Below are positions 35,330-48,151 of a DNA stretch of 64,000 bases, piece after piece. A program made the position numbers and the translations under genes. The notes below the pieces were generated by a model. That model saw nothing but the letters and a program-made list of their open reading frames with translations. It made no database searches and was not told the DNA's origin. The DNA comes from Anopheles merus (Eukaryota > Arthropoda > Insecta > Diptera > Culicidae), in assembly GCF_017562075.2 (NCBI RefSeq), contig NC_054081.1, forward strand, positions 21,350,977 to 21,414,976. The letters are read 5' to 3'. Each line of letters opens with the position of its first letter. The first letter of the stretch is position 1.

Positions 35330-37832
35330 CCCTGTATTTGCCTGCAATTTTTTGACAGATCAAGAGAAAAATTGTAATAAAACGTGTTTAAACATTATTT
35401 TCCGTTAATTTGCAAGTTCCAAGTGTTCTGGTGGTTTACTCATTTCTTATAACAAGAACCCATATTTTACGATTTTTTTAATTACGATAATTTTATCTGA
35501 CGAAGATTCGTGGTGTGTGATCCCATAAAGATCGGCAAATCTTTTTTTGACACTTGAAGGGAGATGATTCGCGAATTGAGGTATGGACTGTGTGAGCTAA
35601 TCTATTGATAAGCTTTTTATTGCAGGGCTTCGGCATTTCGAATATTATAATCCTTAATCTAAATCCTTTCGACTAAAGCGTAATCATATCATTTTGGTTT
35701 TGATTTTTGGGGAGGATGGAAAGTACATTAATTCGTCTTACAGAATTTGGGGTACAAATAATTCCAACTTGGCTACAATTGCTTTCAATGTGTGCGAACA
35801 GACGGCGTCCGTGGGCCTGCCCACGCCCGAATGCAGAGCCGCTGGCATACGATTCTACCTTGACCATTAACATGAGAGGGACAGAGCTTATACCCCGAAC
35901 GTACCCGAAAGGTATGCATGTTTCACTCATCAGGATCTAAAGGCAAGGACAAGGCAAAAGAGACACAGAAAAATTTCCTCACGGCTACACATGTCCTTTT
36001 GATGCGTTGTCTATGCGTCTTGCTCGGTATCACAGCGGCATACGGCAGGTAAGCAGTACAAATGCTGCTACTTGATACGCATGTTTAACGAACAAAACTA
36101 TTCGGTTCGGCTCGGTAAACTTCACGAGGACGCCGGAACAAAAGGGCGCAGACTTTTTCATGATTTTGTATGACTTTGGCTCTTTTGGACCGTGCGTGTA
36201 GGCGCACACATTAATTCCTTTTCTCGGTAGTCGGAGGCATTGACCCAGATAGCAAAGCCGTAGCCCTTTGTATGGGAGCCATCGCGCTCATCAAGGCTCG
36301 CTTAGTTACGCGCATAAAGCAAAATGTGCGCGAAGGCGAAAAAACCCGAAAGCGCTTCGTGTGGCCCTCTCTCGTGTTTCTAGTTTTATTCTCTCTCGCA
36401 TGTCATCGCTCTCTTCCAGTTCGGATTGAAATGAGAATTCACTCTCTTGATTTGGTTGCGGCAGTCTAGCTGCTTCACACTCTTTATTCTCTTCTTTTTG
36501 CAGTTCCCACAAGAGGATTCACACATGTGTTCTCACATACTTACATACACACACACGGTGGTTGGAAGCCTGGCGCGGCTGTTTCCAATTCTGTCTCATC
36601 TTCTTCCCTCTTCACACCGCGTTGGAGCCCGTGGTGGTGCGCGTGTTAAGCCTGCTTGGTTCAGGAAAGATGTCATCAGATTTGGCGCGCCTCAACCGCG
36701 GTGTTGTATGAAGGCTGTTGATGAAAATACACAATTAATAGACACACTTTGTTAAAAAAAATACACTTGATTTAAAGATGTGACAAACTTACCTTTGTGC
36801 TCGAGGATCAATTGAACCTTGAACGCCTGTGCACACAGTGTCGCAATTTGAAGAGGTTTGGAGAACAGCTAGCGGTAGCAGCACACATCTGAAACTTGTA
36901 AAGCGCAATGTTTTAATTAGAATAAATGTCACATAGCACTAGACACTTAGAAAAGGACACTTACCGAAACAATTAGATGATAACAATTCGTCCTCCGATA
37001 AAGCAAAAAGAACACCGTGGATGGTGCAGTACGGGTAAGTGTTTTACGCAGGAAAAATAGTTCACACAGCACACAAACACACACTCTCACGTCCACGGTT
37101 CAGAGCACACTGAAGTCGCTCTTTGGCTTGGATGGAAAAGAGCAAACACCCAGATGAGTGCGATGGAAGAAAATGGCGTGTGTTCAACAGGGATGGGTAG
37201 AATCAAACACACGAAGTTTGCCGGAGAATTCTCTTCGTGTGGCAAGAGAGAATTGACTAACACCCTGATGAGTGAGAACGCAACAAACGTTGTGGAATGT
37301 AGAAACGGGATAGGAATAGTAAGCGAAGGCAGTTTGTGGACATGAGGGGGTTGAAACTGGGAGAAAAAAGCTTCGGTTGCTACTTGGGGAGATTGTCAAA
37401 TCCAGTGGGACCGACCGGATCCATTGCTCACTGCAGACTATGTGTGTATCAAGTTATTTTCATTACTTTTTCGTTTGTAGACTATTGACGCAAATCTATT
37501 TTCCCATACAGAATGTGCAATCGAGTGTGCACAAAATTATGCTAATATTCAGAATTTAATCAAAACATAATACGACTGAGTTTGCATTCGAATCAATGTT
37601 TCTTAAGGGTCTCAATTGTGCTGTACCATTGTGTAGAATGAGTTTATGAGATATTGTGGGTACATTTATGTTAGTTTCGTAAAATATACCAACAAAAGGA
37701 TTGTTATTCTCTGGAATTCAATACACTTCGAAAAATTGTAATAAGAGATTTTTGGCTTGCAGTGCTTTTAGCAATTCTAAAAATATTCTCGCGGGCCGCA
37801 TGCGGTCCGCGGTCACAAGTTTGACATACCTG
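35330..37832. mobile_element. hAT-type element, copy related to 40026-41659
   Basis: 35340-35785 matches 40455-40905, and 37424-37832 matches 41240-41659, both in the same order and orientation. The right end GTTTGACATACCTG is the same terminus as the 40-kb copy. The left terminus was not found, and the CCTG is followed by CACTACAC with no paired duplication seen. The middle, 35786-37423, is not shared with the 40-kb copy and holds CTCTC-rich and CACA-rich single-copy DNA of unknown origin. Confidence 0.65.
35786..37423. other. Unshared interior of the 35-kb hAT-type copy
   Basis: GC-richer than its surroundings, with CTCTCTC motifs (36365-36480), short CACA runs (36530-36560, 37060-37090) and only short frames (36447-36755 +, 102 codons). 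It could be captured or pre-existing host DNA. I recognise no gene. Confidence 0.4.
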
Positions 37833-38104
37833 CACTACACCATCGATGTTCGCTTAGGCCTCTACAAAGGCCTGGACTTCCTGGACTTGCTTCAAGTTCT
37901 GGAGCCGGATCGAGGTCGTAATTGATGCCGAGGGCGAATATTTCAAATAATTTTAATAAATAGCATAGCAAACTGCAGTGCCTACTAAATCATATCCTAA
38001 ATTACAATTTTTCCCAATACTAAAATTCTTTTCCGCAGCCGATTTTGAAATTTATCTTAAACACCCTTTATATATGTAAATGTATATTCTTCTTACTTTT
38101 GCAG
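37833..38104. other. Spacer upstream of the zinc-finger exon
   Basis: Likely intron end. It closes with a pyrimidine-rich tract (TTCTTCTTACTTTTGCAG). Confidence 0.45.
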
Positions 38105-38448
38105 TGAGTTTACAAAAAATTGAAATCGTCTCCGATGAAAAGCTGCATAAGTGCCCGGAATGTCGACGTACATTCTGCTCCATGAATGCTATGAAGCGAC
38201 ACCGGCAGGCCAAACATTTCGCATTGCAGGATTCCTACGTATGTGCCATGTGTGAGGCTCGGTTCAAAACGAAATGGTCACTATCGACACACAAGTCAAA
38301 ATATCATCGTGGTCAAACTACTACAGGGATAATCGAAGCAGAGAGGCATGTTGCGATCAAAACTACACCAAACCCGCTAAAAAAAAATGCTAGTGGGACA
38401 ATAGTCACCCGTATTAAGACCCGTCGTTTCTCATCGGAAGACTCGTAG
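38105..38448 (+). CDS. Candidate isoform-specific 3' exon with two C2H2 fingers (BTB-ZF type)
   Basis: A DNA-binding exon. After a strong acceptor (TTACTTTTGCAG, AG at 38103-38104) it reads about 114 codons to a stop at 38446-38448. Finger 1 is C-x2-C-x12-H-x4-H: CPEC, RRTFCSMNAMKR, HRQAKH. Finger 2 has the same spacing: CAMC, EARFKTKWSLST, HKSKYH. A basic, unstructured tail follows (TRIKTRRFSSEDS). An AATAAA lies ~55 bp after the stop. A lone pair of x12-x4 fingers at the C-terminus and the HKSKYH ending are typical of alternative exons of lola/broad/fruitless/tramtrack-like genes. In those genes a shared 5' part supplies the BTB domain, which is not in this window. The frame is intact and free of repeats. 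Which gene it belongs to cannot be told from here. Confidence 0.75.
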
Positions 38449-38496
38449 ATACATTATCAACAGGTTATTTCTTGGTATTTTACTTCTACACGAAAA

Positions 38497-38504
38497 GTAA
38501 TAAA
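38497..38504 (+). promoter_or_regulatory. Candidate polyadenylation signal
   Basis: AATAAA (AAGTAATAAAAAAGG) about 50 bp downstream of the zinc-finger exon stop. The distance is suitable for a short 3' UTR. Confidence 0.4.
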
Positions 38505-38508
38505 AAAG

Positions 38509-39244
38509 GATAAGTAGGTTGTAAGTTAATATTAAGATATATTCAATCGACCATACCTGTTGTATATTTTGAACGAAACATAAAATCGATGCTATAAAAT
38601 TTAAGAGACAAAATTTGCAACCGTATTTGACGTTGGAGTAACGATACGTCCATGGCCATGTGTCCAATAAACTGTGTCATAACTTCATTCAAACCAATTT
38701 CTGTCGTACTGTCAAACAAGAAACATTTAAATGATTCGCGCACTATCCAAGGAACAAACTCAACATGCTTTCTTGCTTAGCCAGCTTCGACGATCTGTTG
38801 GAAAAAAACAGAATTTCATGTTGATTTTGTTCCTTGGGTAGCATTAGGTATTTGCCCCTTGGATATAGAGAAAGAAATGGCAAATGAAAATATATTGATC
38901 ATCCAACTTATGTTTTCCACATCCAATTGTTATATTAATTTCGCCGTATTAGTTTTCGTGTGTTTAGAAACAATGTACGAACAAGTAATAGATCCCTTTA
39001 TTATTCTAGCCAGTTTTGTTTACCCTTGGCTTGATTGTTTTTGGATAAAATCAAGACAACACTATACAAAACCACTCGTTGAATCATTGCATTTAGAAGG
39101 ACGTTCTATAATATATTGAAAATAGTGGAACACATTTCAATCAGATGAATGGGAAACGATAGTCTATTCTATAGAAATTGTAGTCTGTCATAACCATCAG
39201 GGAAAACCATAAATTAATAAAATATAATCGTTGCCACATAATTT
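38509..39244. other. Unannotated DNA
   Basis: Contains an 86-codon plus frame (38859-39119, LLFST..., hydrophobic) with no recognised domain. No repeat ends are seen. Confidence 0.4.
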
Positions 39245-40025
39245 TAGCCCTAAGGCCCCAAATTTCGACGGTGTGCCATTTTTGACTGTAACGCTCCTAG
39301 TTTTGTCTGTAAGTCATCAATTTCAACTCTTGTAGGAATCATGAGAATCTTACAAGCTATTTGAGCAGATTTTTGACAATTTTAATTTTACATCACAAAA
39401 ACCGTGTAATTTGATTGTTTTTGAGGAAAAATAATGATATTTTGGATATTCTAAAGTCCTTATTTACACCTGATAATACATGCCAACCTTTTTCACTCCA
39501 TTACAGTCGTTGCCGCTAAAATTTGACTTTTTGTCTCGAAGGCATCAATTTTTGACAGCGTGTCACGATTTTTGCCTCAAAGGCATCAAATTTTGACAGT
39601 GCGCATCAATTTTTGCCTCGAAGGTATCAATTTTTGACTGTGAGTGAATTTTTGAAAGTTAGACTGTGTGTTCTGAAATAATTGAAATTAATTGAGTGAA
39701 TAATTTTATTGATTGAATTTAAAATAAAACAATTGCTTTGTCAATTTTGGAAGTTTTAATGGAGTGAAAAAATTGGCATGCATTATCAGCTGTAAAAAAT
39801 GATATTAAAATTTATAACATTTTATTAATTCTTCTCAAAAACAATCATATTACATGGTTTTTGTGTTTTTTATGAGATGTGGAAAAACAATTGTTAAAAT
39901 CTGCTCAAATACCTTGTAAAATTCTCATGATTCCTACAAGAGTCAAAAATTTATGATTTACAGACAAAAATAGGTGTGTTAGAGTCAAAAATTGATGCGC
40001 ACTGTCAAAAATTGATCCCTTAGAG

Positions 40026-41659
40026 CAGCAGTGTCAAACTCATCTCATCAGAGGGCCGCTAGTACAAATTTTCAGTGTTTCGCGGGCCGCAAAGTTGAGA
40101 ATGGAAAATATACCCCATAGTTTATGTAACATACTTTTTTAGATTTTTATTGTTAAACAAATTGTCTTTTAGTACTCCTCGCTTCTTATCTGGAATCGTT
40201 TGTTATGTACAAATTGGCGATATTATTTTTATATGTGCTCTTTTTTATATAAGAAATTTTTTTAATGTACTTTCAATGTTATTATAAAAATAGAACATTT
40301 TTCATTACTCGCGTTCTCTTACGGCAGTTCTGCTAAAAAATATCTGTCAAACACACTTTTTCACTGAAGTAGGAGAAGTCTAGCAGCTTACAGTGATTCT
40401 TTTTCAAACAATCCGAGCTATCCATCACTGGATGAATAACAAAAATATTTTCTTGCAATTTTTTGACAGATCTAGAGAAAAATTGTAATAACACGTGTTG
40501 AAACATTATTTTTCGCTAATTTCCAAGTTCCAAGTGTTCTGGTGATATATTCATTTCTTATAACAAGAACCCGTATTTTACGAATAACTTTTTTCTTAAA
40601 TTACGATAATTTTATCTCACGAAGAGTCGTGGTGTGTGATCCCATACAGATCGGCAATTCTATTTTTGACACTTAAAGGGAGATGATTGGCAAATTGAGG
40701 AATTGAGGACTGTGTGAGCTAATCTATTAATAAGCTTTGTATTGCAAGGCTTAGGCATTTCGATTATTTTTATCCCTAATCTAAATCCTTTAGGCTTGAG
40801 CGTAATCATATCATTTTGGTTTTGATTTTTGGGGAGGTTGGAAATTACATTAATATGTCTTGCTGAATGTTGGGTACAAATAATTCCAACTTGGCTAAAA
40901 TCATTTTTATTAACATTTATGGTGGCATGATTATGACAAAAAACAGAAGAGGCTCCAATCGAATATCAATGATGTAACATTCTAAGGTGGGAAAACATTC
41001 GGAGCCGAATGAATCCTTTACTCGACAGTCGGGGGCATGGAGATTGTCAAATTCGGCGGGACAACCGATGACTCCAACGGTTCCGAATGGCTCTAAACGG
41101 CTCTATAGGCTTCGGACGACACCGAACGGAACTGTTGGTTTGATTTGGCCGGATTCGAAGTCGGAATAGCTATGATCGGAAATGGTTTTGAGTCGTGGAT
41201 GCGATTCCGACAATCAATCACTAGTTGTTGAAGAATTTCCTAGTGTGTGTAACAAGTTATTTTCATTCCTTTTTCGTTTGTAGACAGTTGACGCAAAATT
41301 TTTTTCCATACAGAATGTGCAATCGAGTGTGCACAAAATTATGCTAATATTCAGAATTTAATCGAAGCATAATACGACTGAGCTTGCATTCGATTCAATG
41401 ATTCTTAAGGGTCTCGATTGATATGTACGTTTGTGTAGAATAAGTTTATGAGATGCTATGGATACATTCATGTTAGCTTCGAAAAATATACCAACAGAAG
41501 GATTGTTTTTCTCTGGAAAATTTAATACACTTTGACAAATAGTAATAACAGATTTATGGTTTGCAGTGCTTTTAGCAATTCTCAAAATACTCTCGCGGGC
41601 CGCATTCAGAATCGACGCGGGCCGCATGCGGCCCGTGGGCCGCCAGTTTGACATACCTG
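40026..41659. mobile_element. 1,634-bp hAT-type element, TSD CCTTAGAG
   Basis: The left end CAGCAGTGTCAAACTCATC and right end (inward) CAGGTATGTCAAACTGGC are flanked by exact 8-bp CCTTAGAG (40018-40025 and 41660-41667). The subterminal GCGGGCCGC motifs are typical of hAT ends. At 40950-41225 it holds a short ACGGCTCT/GGAGCCG-type minisatellite ending AATCACTAG. There is no transposase. It is inserted in the palindromic cluster. Confidence 0.85.
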
Positions 41660-41711
41660 CCTTAGAGCCACCGACTGTAAAACTTCCAATATTGGCAAAA
41701 CATGTGTTGTA

Positions 41712-42065
41712 CAGGCGGTCCCCGAGATACACGGTTAATGGGGACCGAAAACGGCTGGAAATCTCGAATTTCCGCGTATGTCGAATCTCGTGATTTCCAG
41801 CCAAAATATCACTAATTTTCGTGCAATTTTGCAAGTACGGGGTAGTTTAAGCCACCAAATTAATTATTTGATATGTTTCTACTGAATTGAACAATTTTAA
41901 ACCTTTTTAAATAGTATTTAACATTCGTTCAATACGTAAATTATTTGGTATTTCACAATGGATGTGTCAAATCAGTACAATTTTTTCAAAGAACTGTCAA
42001 ATTTGGAAAACCGCGTATCTCCGAATTCGCGTATAAGAGGTACCGAGTATCTCGGGGACCGCCTG
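41712..42065. mobile_element. 354-bp Tc1/mariner-type MITE
   Basis: Ends CAGGCGGTCCCCGAGATAC on both sides in inverted orientation, flanked by TA (41710-41711 and 42066-42067). It has no coding capacity. Subterminal CGAATTTCCGCGTATG and CGTATCTCCGAATTCGCG are also inverted. Confidence 0.88.
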
Positions 42066-42310
42066 TATTTTAAATTCCATCAATGATATTATTCACGTCT
42101 TAGCTTCATTTTAATAATTGCTGAACACACAGCGTCAGGAATTACGTAAAATTTTGTAAAAAAGCGATTTATGTCTTAGAGACAATAATTGATGCGCACT
42201 GTCAAATTTGATGCCTTTGAGGCAAATATTGTAACACGCTGCCAAAAATTGGTGCTTTCAAGACAAAAATAGGTGAGTTAGAGTCAAAACTTAGTGGTAA
42301 GAACTGTAAT

Positions 42311-44149
42311 TTTTTTTGTTTTCTGACTTGAAAAAAGTTATAATACGTGCATTACTTTGTTAATCAACATTTAAAATAGTTTTTTAACCTCTTTCTTTGA
42401 ATAATTCTAAAAACTTCGGCTAAAAAACACAGCCACAACATTTTATTGCTGATTCTGATCCTGCAAGTCAGAAATTGGTGTTTGATTATCTTTTTTCAGG
42501 ATGAAATAATTTCGAATGAAAACCATAGATGAGTTTATCGTGTGGTTTTGTATGTAGTACTGACATAATTTCAGACATCAACTGTTTAGGCTCAAATAAA
42601 CAAATCAGTTATAATGGTAAAATCCACCTTCATTCCCAACTTAATCGCTGACCTGAGACAGCGATTTGTATGGACCCTAAATTGAGATCGCAAGACGATT
42701 TGGAGGAGGCTGTCATTTAGGCTGTGATATCGGAAAGACAACATAATTTCGTAAACTTTTCCCGGTATACCTGCTGGAGATCAAGAATGATGTCAAAGCG
42801 ATTATAGTGCCTGAGCAGTAACTAAGAAAGTAAGTATTTAAGTAAATTAGGGTTATAGCTGTTCAAATTCTTGGCTTTTCCAATAACTTTCAATCAGTTT
42901 GATCCAAGAAGGATTCTTAAATATACTAGAAAGAATAATGAGGACAAAACAATAAAATTCTTCTTCGTGTGTATTTGTGGTTATTTAAGTTTCTATAATT
43001 GGATTGAAGTGTATATCGGTACCATTTACTCATTAAGAAGAAAAGTAATCAATTGTTTTACTTTTCAATTACTTGTACACTTAGTTTTCTTATTGGTTTG
43101 AGACTATTTCAGTTACTTAAGATAATTTGTTTAATGAGTAAATTCATCAGATGGATTATTTAAAAATCTTTTTATTGGAAATAGGATAATCTTCAATCAT
43201 AACCATGTGCGGTAATGTCCTTGATATATCGTTCTATCCATTCGTGAACTTTTATTAAAACTTGAACTGCTAATGTTTATAAATATTTTCCTAAGCTTTT
43301 TGATCATTCTCTCTTGCATCCTCTTTTTCTATTCAGAGCTGTACACAAATGTCACCTTCTAGGATAAAGAAATTTAGTGTTTTAAGCCAATGAATGCAAA
43401 TAAGTATAATAAGTTGTAAAATAAGCTAAGTCGTTCTTGAATGTTGAAACACTTTACAATGCATGATATTCTTTCCTTCAAACACATTTTTCTGTCTGTA
43501 GGAATCTTTTTAATGAGGTGCCAAATGACCTGTCGTAAACGTGCGTTTTAAAACAAGATTTCGGTTCGGGTCGGCTGGAAAAGCTTATAAAGGACGGTCT
43601 GACACGGTTGAGGGTTTTAAAACCAAGAGCGGAAAATCAAACACTAATTTCAAACGTAGAAAAATATAGTAAATCGTTTCGGCAAATAATTTTCACCGCG
43701 CTGGTTTTCATTTCGCAATTTTCTTTTTTTAAACACAATCACAATACAGCAATTTTTGCTTAATTGACTTGCATTTGCCGATTGTTATTCGAATGAGTAA
43801 GTAGTTTATAAAAGCATACTAAAAAAACCAAATTAATGTTGAAGAATATTTTCTTGAATTTTAAATAGTATATTATAGCGCTGAATGTGTTATTAGCAAT
43901 GCGTTAACATCAAATGCGTACTGGTGGTTTGCTAGATACTCTGTAACTTTTAAATTCGGATTCGGTGGTTCTTAACGCGGTTAATGCGGTTTTATTAAAT
44001 TGACTGTTTTTCAGGCAAATTACACTGATTTGACCCATGAATATAAGATAGATTCTATTTTGGTCAAGTTTGAACTCATACAAAAATGAACGAAATTGTA
44101 ATTTTGAACCAGATTATATCAAATAGTTGATGAAGTGCATAAAACTCAC
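42311..44149. other. Unannotated AT-rich DNA
   Basis: 1.8 kb with only short frames, the longest being 42871-43101 (+, 76 codons). No transposon ends or conserved motif recognised. Probably intron or intergenic. Confidence 0.4.
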
Positions 44150-44419
44150 TTACTTACTCACTGACTTACTTATCCGGCGCTACAACCACTTTGCGGTCTT
44201 GGCCTGCCTTAAGAGTGTCCGAAACCAGTGGCGGATCTAACGGTAGGCGGACTAGGCGGTCACCTGGGGCCCCGTAGATCGCTAGTCTATAGTATGCCGG
44301 ACAGATTACTAGCGACAAGGGCCCCCGGAAGGATGGACGTAGGCCCCGAGGCTGGCGAACTATTCCCAAAAATTAATTTAATTGCTTCCGTTTCGTTGAA
44401 CTTTTAATACTACCCTTTC

Positions 44420-44468
<49 letters not shown>

Positions 44469-46118
44469 TTCTTTCTTTTTTTCTCTCTTTCTTTTTTTCC
44501 CTCTCTCTCTTGCTCTTAATTTTTACGCCCTGTTATCTTTTTTTCTCGAAAATCACACTCTTTGCTGGAGCAGTTTACCGTGTTCTAGAAAGGCCTTTTA
44601 ATATCCTCTACAAACCTATGTCGGATTTTGCGGTCGCACCTTAAAGGTATAAGTGAATTGTGAGACGACTTAAAAAGTGCGTTCACCTATTTGTACGTGG
44701 CATGGCAGCGTAGGTTCTGATTATTTATTAATAGGGCCGCTGATGTTGCTACCATCAGTTTGGTCATTGCCTCGTTTATCTGCAATCCGATATAATCTGC
44801 TGCCTGCTCGATCCATAAATGCCGTGGTAACGCTTTTTCGCATGCGATTTTATCGGACGGCCTGTAAAATTTTTATATAGGACTTAACAGATAATGTCGG
44901 ACGACGAATCGTACCGCAGACCAATGATGTCTATATCATCAGCGTATGCCAGGATCTGGGTTGACTTATAAAAGATGATTCCCGTAGTCTCCACTCTTGA
45001 GTCACGGATGGCCCTCTCTGGCGCCAAGTTGAATAGGAGACATGCAAGCCCGTTCCCCTGGCGGCAGACCCTTGGTGGTAGCAAAAGGTCTTGAGAGTTT
45101 TCCATCCACCCTCATCTGGGAAATGACGTTGGTCATAGTCATTCTAACTAGCCTTATCAGTGTGGCCGGGATTTCAACAGAGTTCATAGCGTCGTAAAGT
45201 TTTACCCTTGCTATGGTATCATATGTCGCTTTGAAATCAATGAAGAGATGGATAGCCAGCTCGAACTTCATAGCGGATTTGGGGCTGTTTAATGAAAAAT
45301 CGTTCCGATGTCGTACTTTTTGGCTGATTAGGAGATGAAACAGTACTTGGTAGAACCATAAAGTTTTCTAACAAGCACACGGTACTCTAGGGAACTCTTT
45401 GGAGCGGCTGATTAGCCTGATGTGTAGAGTTCATGATAGAATTTTAGGGCTTGTTAAGAACGTGTACCGAACTTGGTGGAACTTCATAGCTTTTTAATGT
45501 GTAACATCGATACAAGGTGGCTTTTGTCAAAGTGTCAAAGACTGACGTCGTCAATCATCTCATTGCTGCTGCACAAGTTATATTCGTTGATTGAAGAAAG
45601 AATATTGAGCGAAATGATTGTGATTGTACAGTAAATTGTGTGAAATTTTGTGTAATTCATCAATACAACGGATTTAAAAATATACACATGTGCTTAAACA
45701 AAACAAATCTTGTTGTTTATTTCATCGATGACGCTTGCTTCAAAATAAAACACAAATAAAAATAATCCCTGGCACCGTGGCATAAGCTGCTTAAGCCCTA
45801 TTTAGAAGGACCACCTGGATGCTGTTTTGACTGCAAAAGGCGACTTCAAGCAGCGATCTTTTGCATGCCAGTCTGTTCGACCTGTCTCCCTTCTTGTACA
45901 TGGAGTAGATGATGCCGAGATTCCAATCACAAGGCATCGATTAGCTATCCCACACCTCAGTAACGATTTGATGAATCTCGTTTTCTAGTCGTGTATCTCC
46001 ATTCTTGACCAGTTCAGCTACAATTCCGTCGATTCTGGGTGCCTAGTTTTTTTTTTTCAGCCGACGGATAGCCTTTCGTGTTTCTTCTATGCTAGGTGGC
46101 AGTAGCATGACACTACCG
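44150..46118 (-). pseudogene. RTE-clade LINE, rearranged copy
   Basis: Pieces run in order on the minus strand. 46118-45776 is the start (IEETRKAIRRLKKK-like, CDWNLGIIYSMYKKGDR). 45290-44884 is the palm (HLFIDFKATYDTIARVKLYD, TTKGLPPGERACMSPIQ and the catalytic AYADDIDIIG near 44945). 44830-44670 corresponds to the start of the region at 48950-49085. 44225-44150 is the 3' end with (TAAG)n. Unrelated DNA sits at 45291-45775 and 44226-44665. Stops and frame changes are frequent. Confidence 0.75.
44226..44665. mobile_element. Possible hAT end with (CT)n tract, in an RTE copy
   Basis: It begins CAGTGGCGGATCTAACGG, a common hAT terminus, exactly where the RTE homology breaks. It contains a ~40-bp (CT)n at 44423-44462. 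No opposite end was found, so the limits on the right are approximate. Confidence 0.45.
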
Positions 46119-48151
46119 CAGGGGTCTTCAAACTTTTAAGTTCGCGGGCCGCATTGCTTCACAATAAACGTAGCCGAGGGTCATTTTGACGCTACCTTTA
46201 GAATGAGTGGAATTTCAAATCTAGTTTTAATAAGAAAATAAAAACAAAATATATCAAATTTCTGCATCTTTCTTTTATGGAATCTTGATTTTCGTCTCTC
46301 AGAAGTAAAAAACATAAATTTTGATTAATCAGTCAGAAAAGACAGCTGTTTAATTTAACCTTTACCCAGTCCCCAAGCCGCCTTAACTTTATTGTCCTGA
46401 CTTTATTTGATTATTAGCAGTTTTGTAAAGCCTTTAAAAAAAATAGAGTTTCTTAAAAGAATATGACATTTGTCAGCGTTATAGCATAACGACGTATACC
46501 GTTACCCTCGATTTTTTCGATTCGGATCAATATAACACAAAGTGTTATATTCAAATTTTATCTACACTATATCCAATTTATTCAATAATCGGAAAATCAT
46601 TTTTCATTCTTATTTACGTAATAATGCGTATATATTTTCACAACAAAATATTTTTTTGTTTAACTGGACGAAAAATATGTGTTTTCTTTAATTCCTTTAT
46701 TGGAATCTGCGGTGATATTAAAAAAAGAATTTAAAAAAATATATTTCATATTTTTAAATATTACATCTGATGTGTTTGATAAAGGGTATGAAATATTTGC
46801 AAATGATTAAAATCTTCTTTAAAAAATATTTTTTCTTGTGTAAAATAAAATGCCCTTGATGACGATAATTTTTGAGACATACTGTACATGGCTATTTACA
46901 TGGTGCCTTCATTTTTTATGTTAAAAAGTTCGTCAAGCTTCGTGTGTATTGTGTGTATATGACTACAAAACCAAGCATCTGCAACAATTTCTATCAGCTA
47001 TTGATTAATTTGAGAAAGCTTTTACAAGAATCCTGTTAAGAAACCGTTAAAAGTATGCCTTAAAGTATTACTTTTAGCTTTCCATACAGCAATAATTCCA
47101 GGGCTTAAAACACTCCGTAACGCTTTCCTTGCTTCATCAATGCTTCGTTTAATCTTAAAATTTAGCCGGTATTTTTAACGAAAACGATCAAAATTAACGA
47201 AAAATTCGACAGAGATGTATATATTTTCTTTCTTTTTCCTAAGGGACAACAAGATCTTCGTTAAGCTTAATGTGCTTATATTTTCGTGAAAAAAATTTAT
47301 AAATAAAACACTTATTCGTGTACTGAATAAAAATACAATTTCAGGTAAAGGAAGACTCATCCCTCTACGTTACACTAGCGTTACGCGTAACGCCTGTTTT
47401 TCGCAAACCCAAGCAGCATTTTTGAACGCCTGTTTAAACCGCCGTGGATGAAGCAATTAATAGATAATAATGTGTTAATATTGATTATTTTTATATGATA
47501 ATTAGAAAAGCAACAATTTTTGAACAAACATAAAATAATACAGCAATCGTTATGAAAGATAAATCTCAATAATAATTAATGAGTATAAATAAATTATAAT
47601 ATTATTATTGAGCTTTCATTTTTAATAGCAATCAGAGTTGTAACAACTTCAAGAATTGCGCTTGTTTTTAACTGTTTACGTTTCATGTTTTTAAAAGCCC
47701 TTAGTCCCGTGTGAAATATTTCACTTGCGTTATCTGCATATGGGTTTCACCGATAAACGAAACGATTGACAGGTGCTGTTTTTGTGTGTATTGGTAGGGA
47801 ATAGACCGCAGGAATAAGCTGCCGTAATGATATTTCACATCTTGTAACCGACACGAAGGAGAAACGGATCTCGACAGCGCGCGTAAAATAAAGTTTTTAA
47901 AATTGTGAAAGCGTGTTCTTCTTTTCCTAAAAAATAACACAACGTAGGGATTTGCGCGATCAGCAACTATAACAATCTACATACATTAAAAAGGGTTCAT
48001 AATAAAAAAAAATATTATTTTTTTATTTACCCAGCTATTGATACAGCAGAATCATGAAATACATAAAGTATTTATATACCTTATTAACCTCACTTAAAAA
48101 AAGAGCCCTCGCACCGAAAGTAATTTTTATTCAAAATGGCCGGAAACATAG
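46119..48151. other. hAT-like left terminus followed by AT-rich DNA
   Basis: CAGGGGTCTTCAAACTTTTA at 46119 followed by GCGGGCCGC is a typical hAT end and abuts the RTE break. No matching right end is seen before the solo LTR. The rest is AT-rich with only short frames. Confidence 0.4.

Larger units (their letters stand above)
39245..42310. repeat. Palindromic (foldback) repeat cluster with TCAAAAATTGATGC motifs
   Basis: 39260-39480 is the reverse complement, with divergence, of about 39740-40020 (shared CTTGTAGGAATCATGAGAAT). In addition 39505-39660 is the reverse complement of 42181-42308 (shared ACTGTCAAA..GATGCC, GCCTCAAAGGCATC). The motif CAAAAATTGATGC or CATCAATTTTTG recurs many times. 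Two younger elements interrupt it (40026-41659 and 41712-42065). It has no coding capacity and looks like a foldback-type element or two nested ones. Confidence 0.7.
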
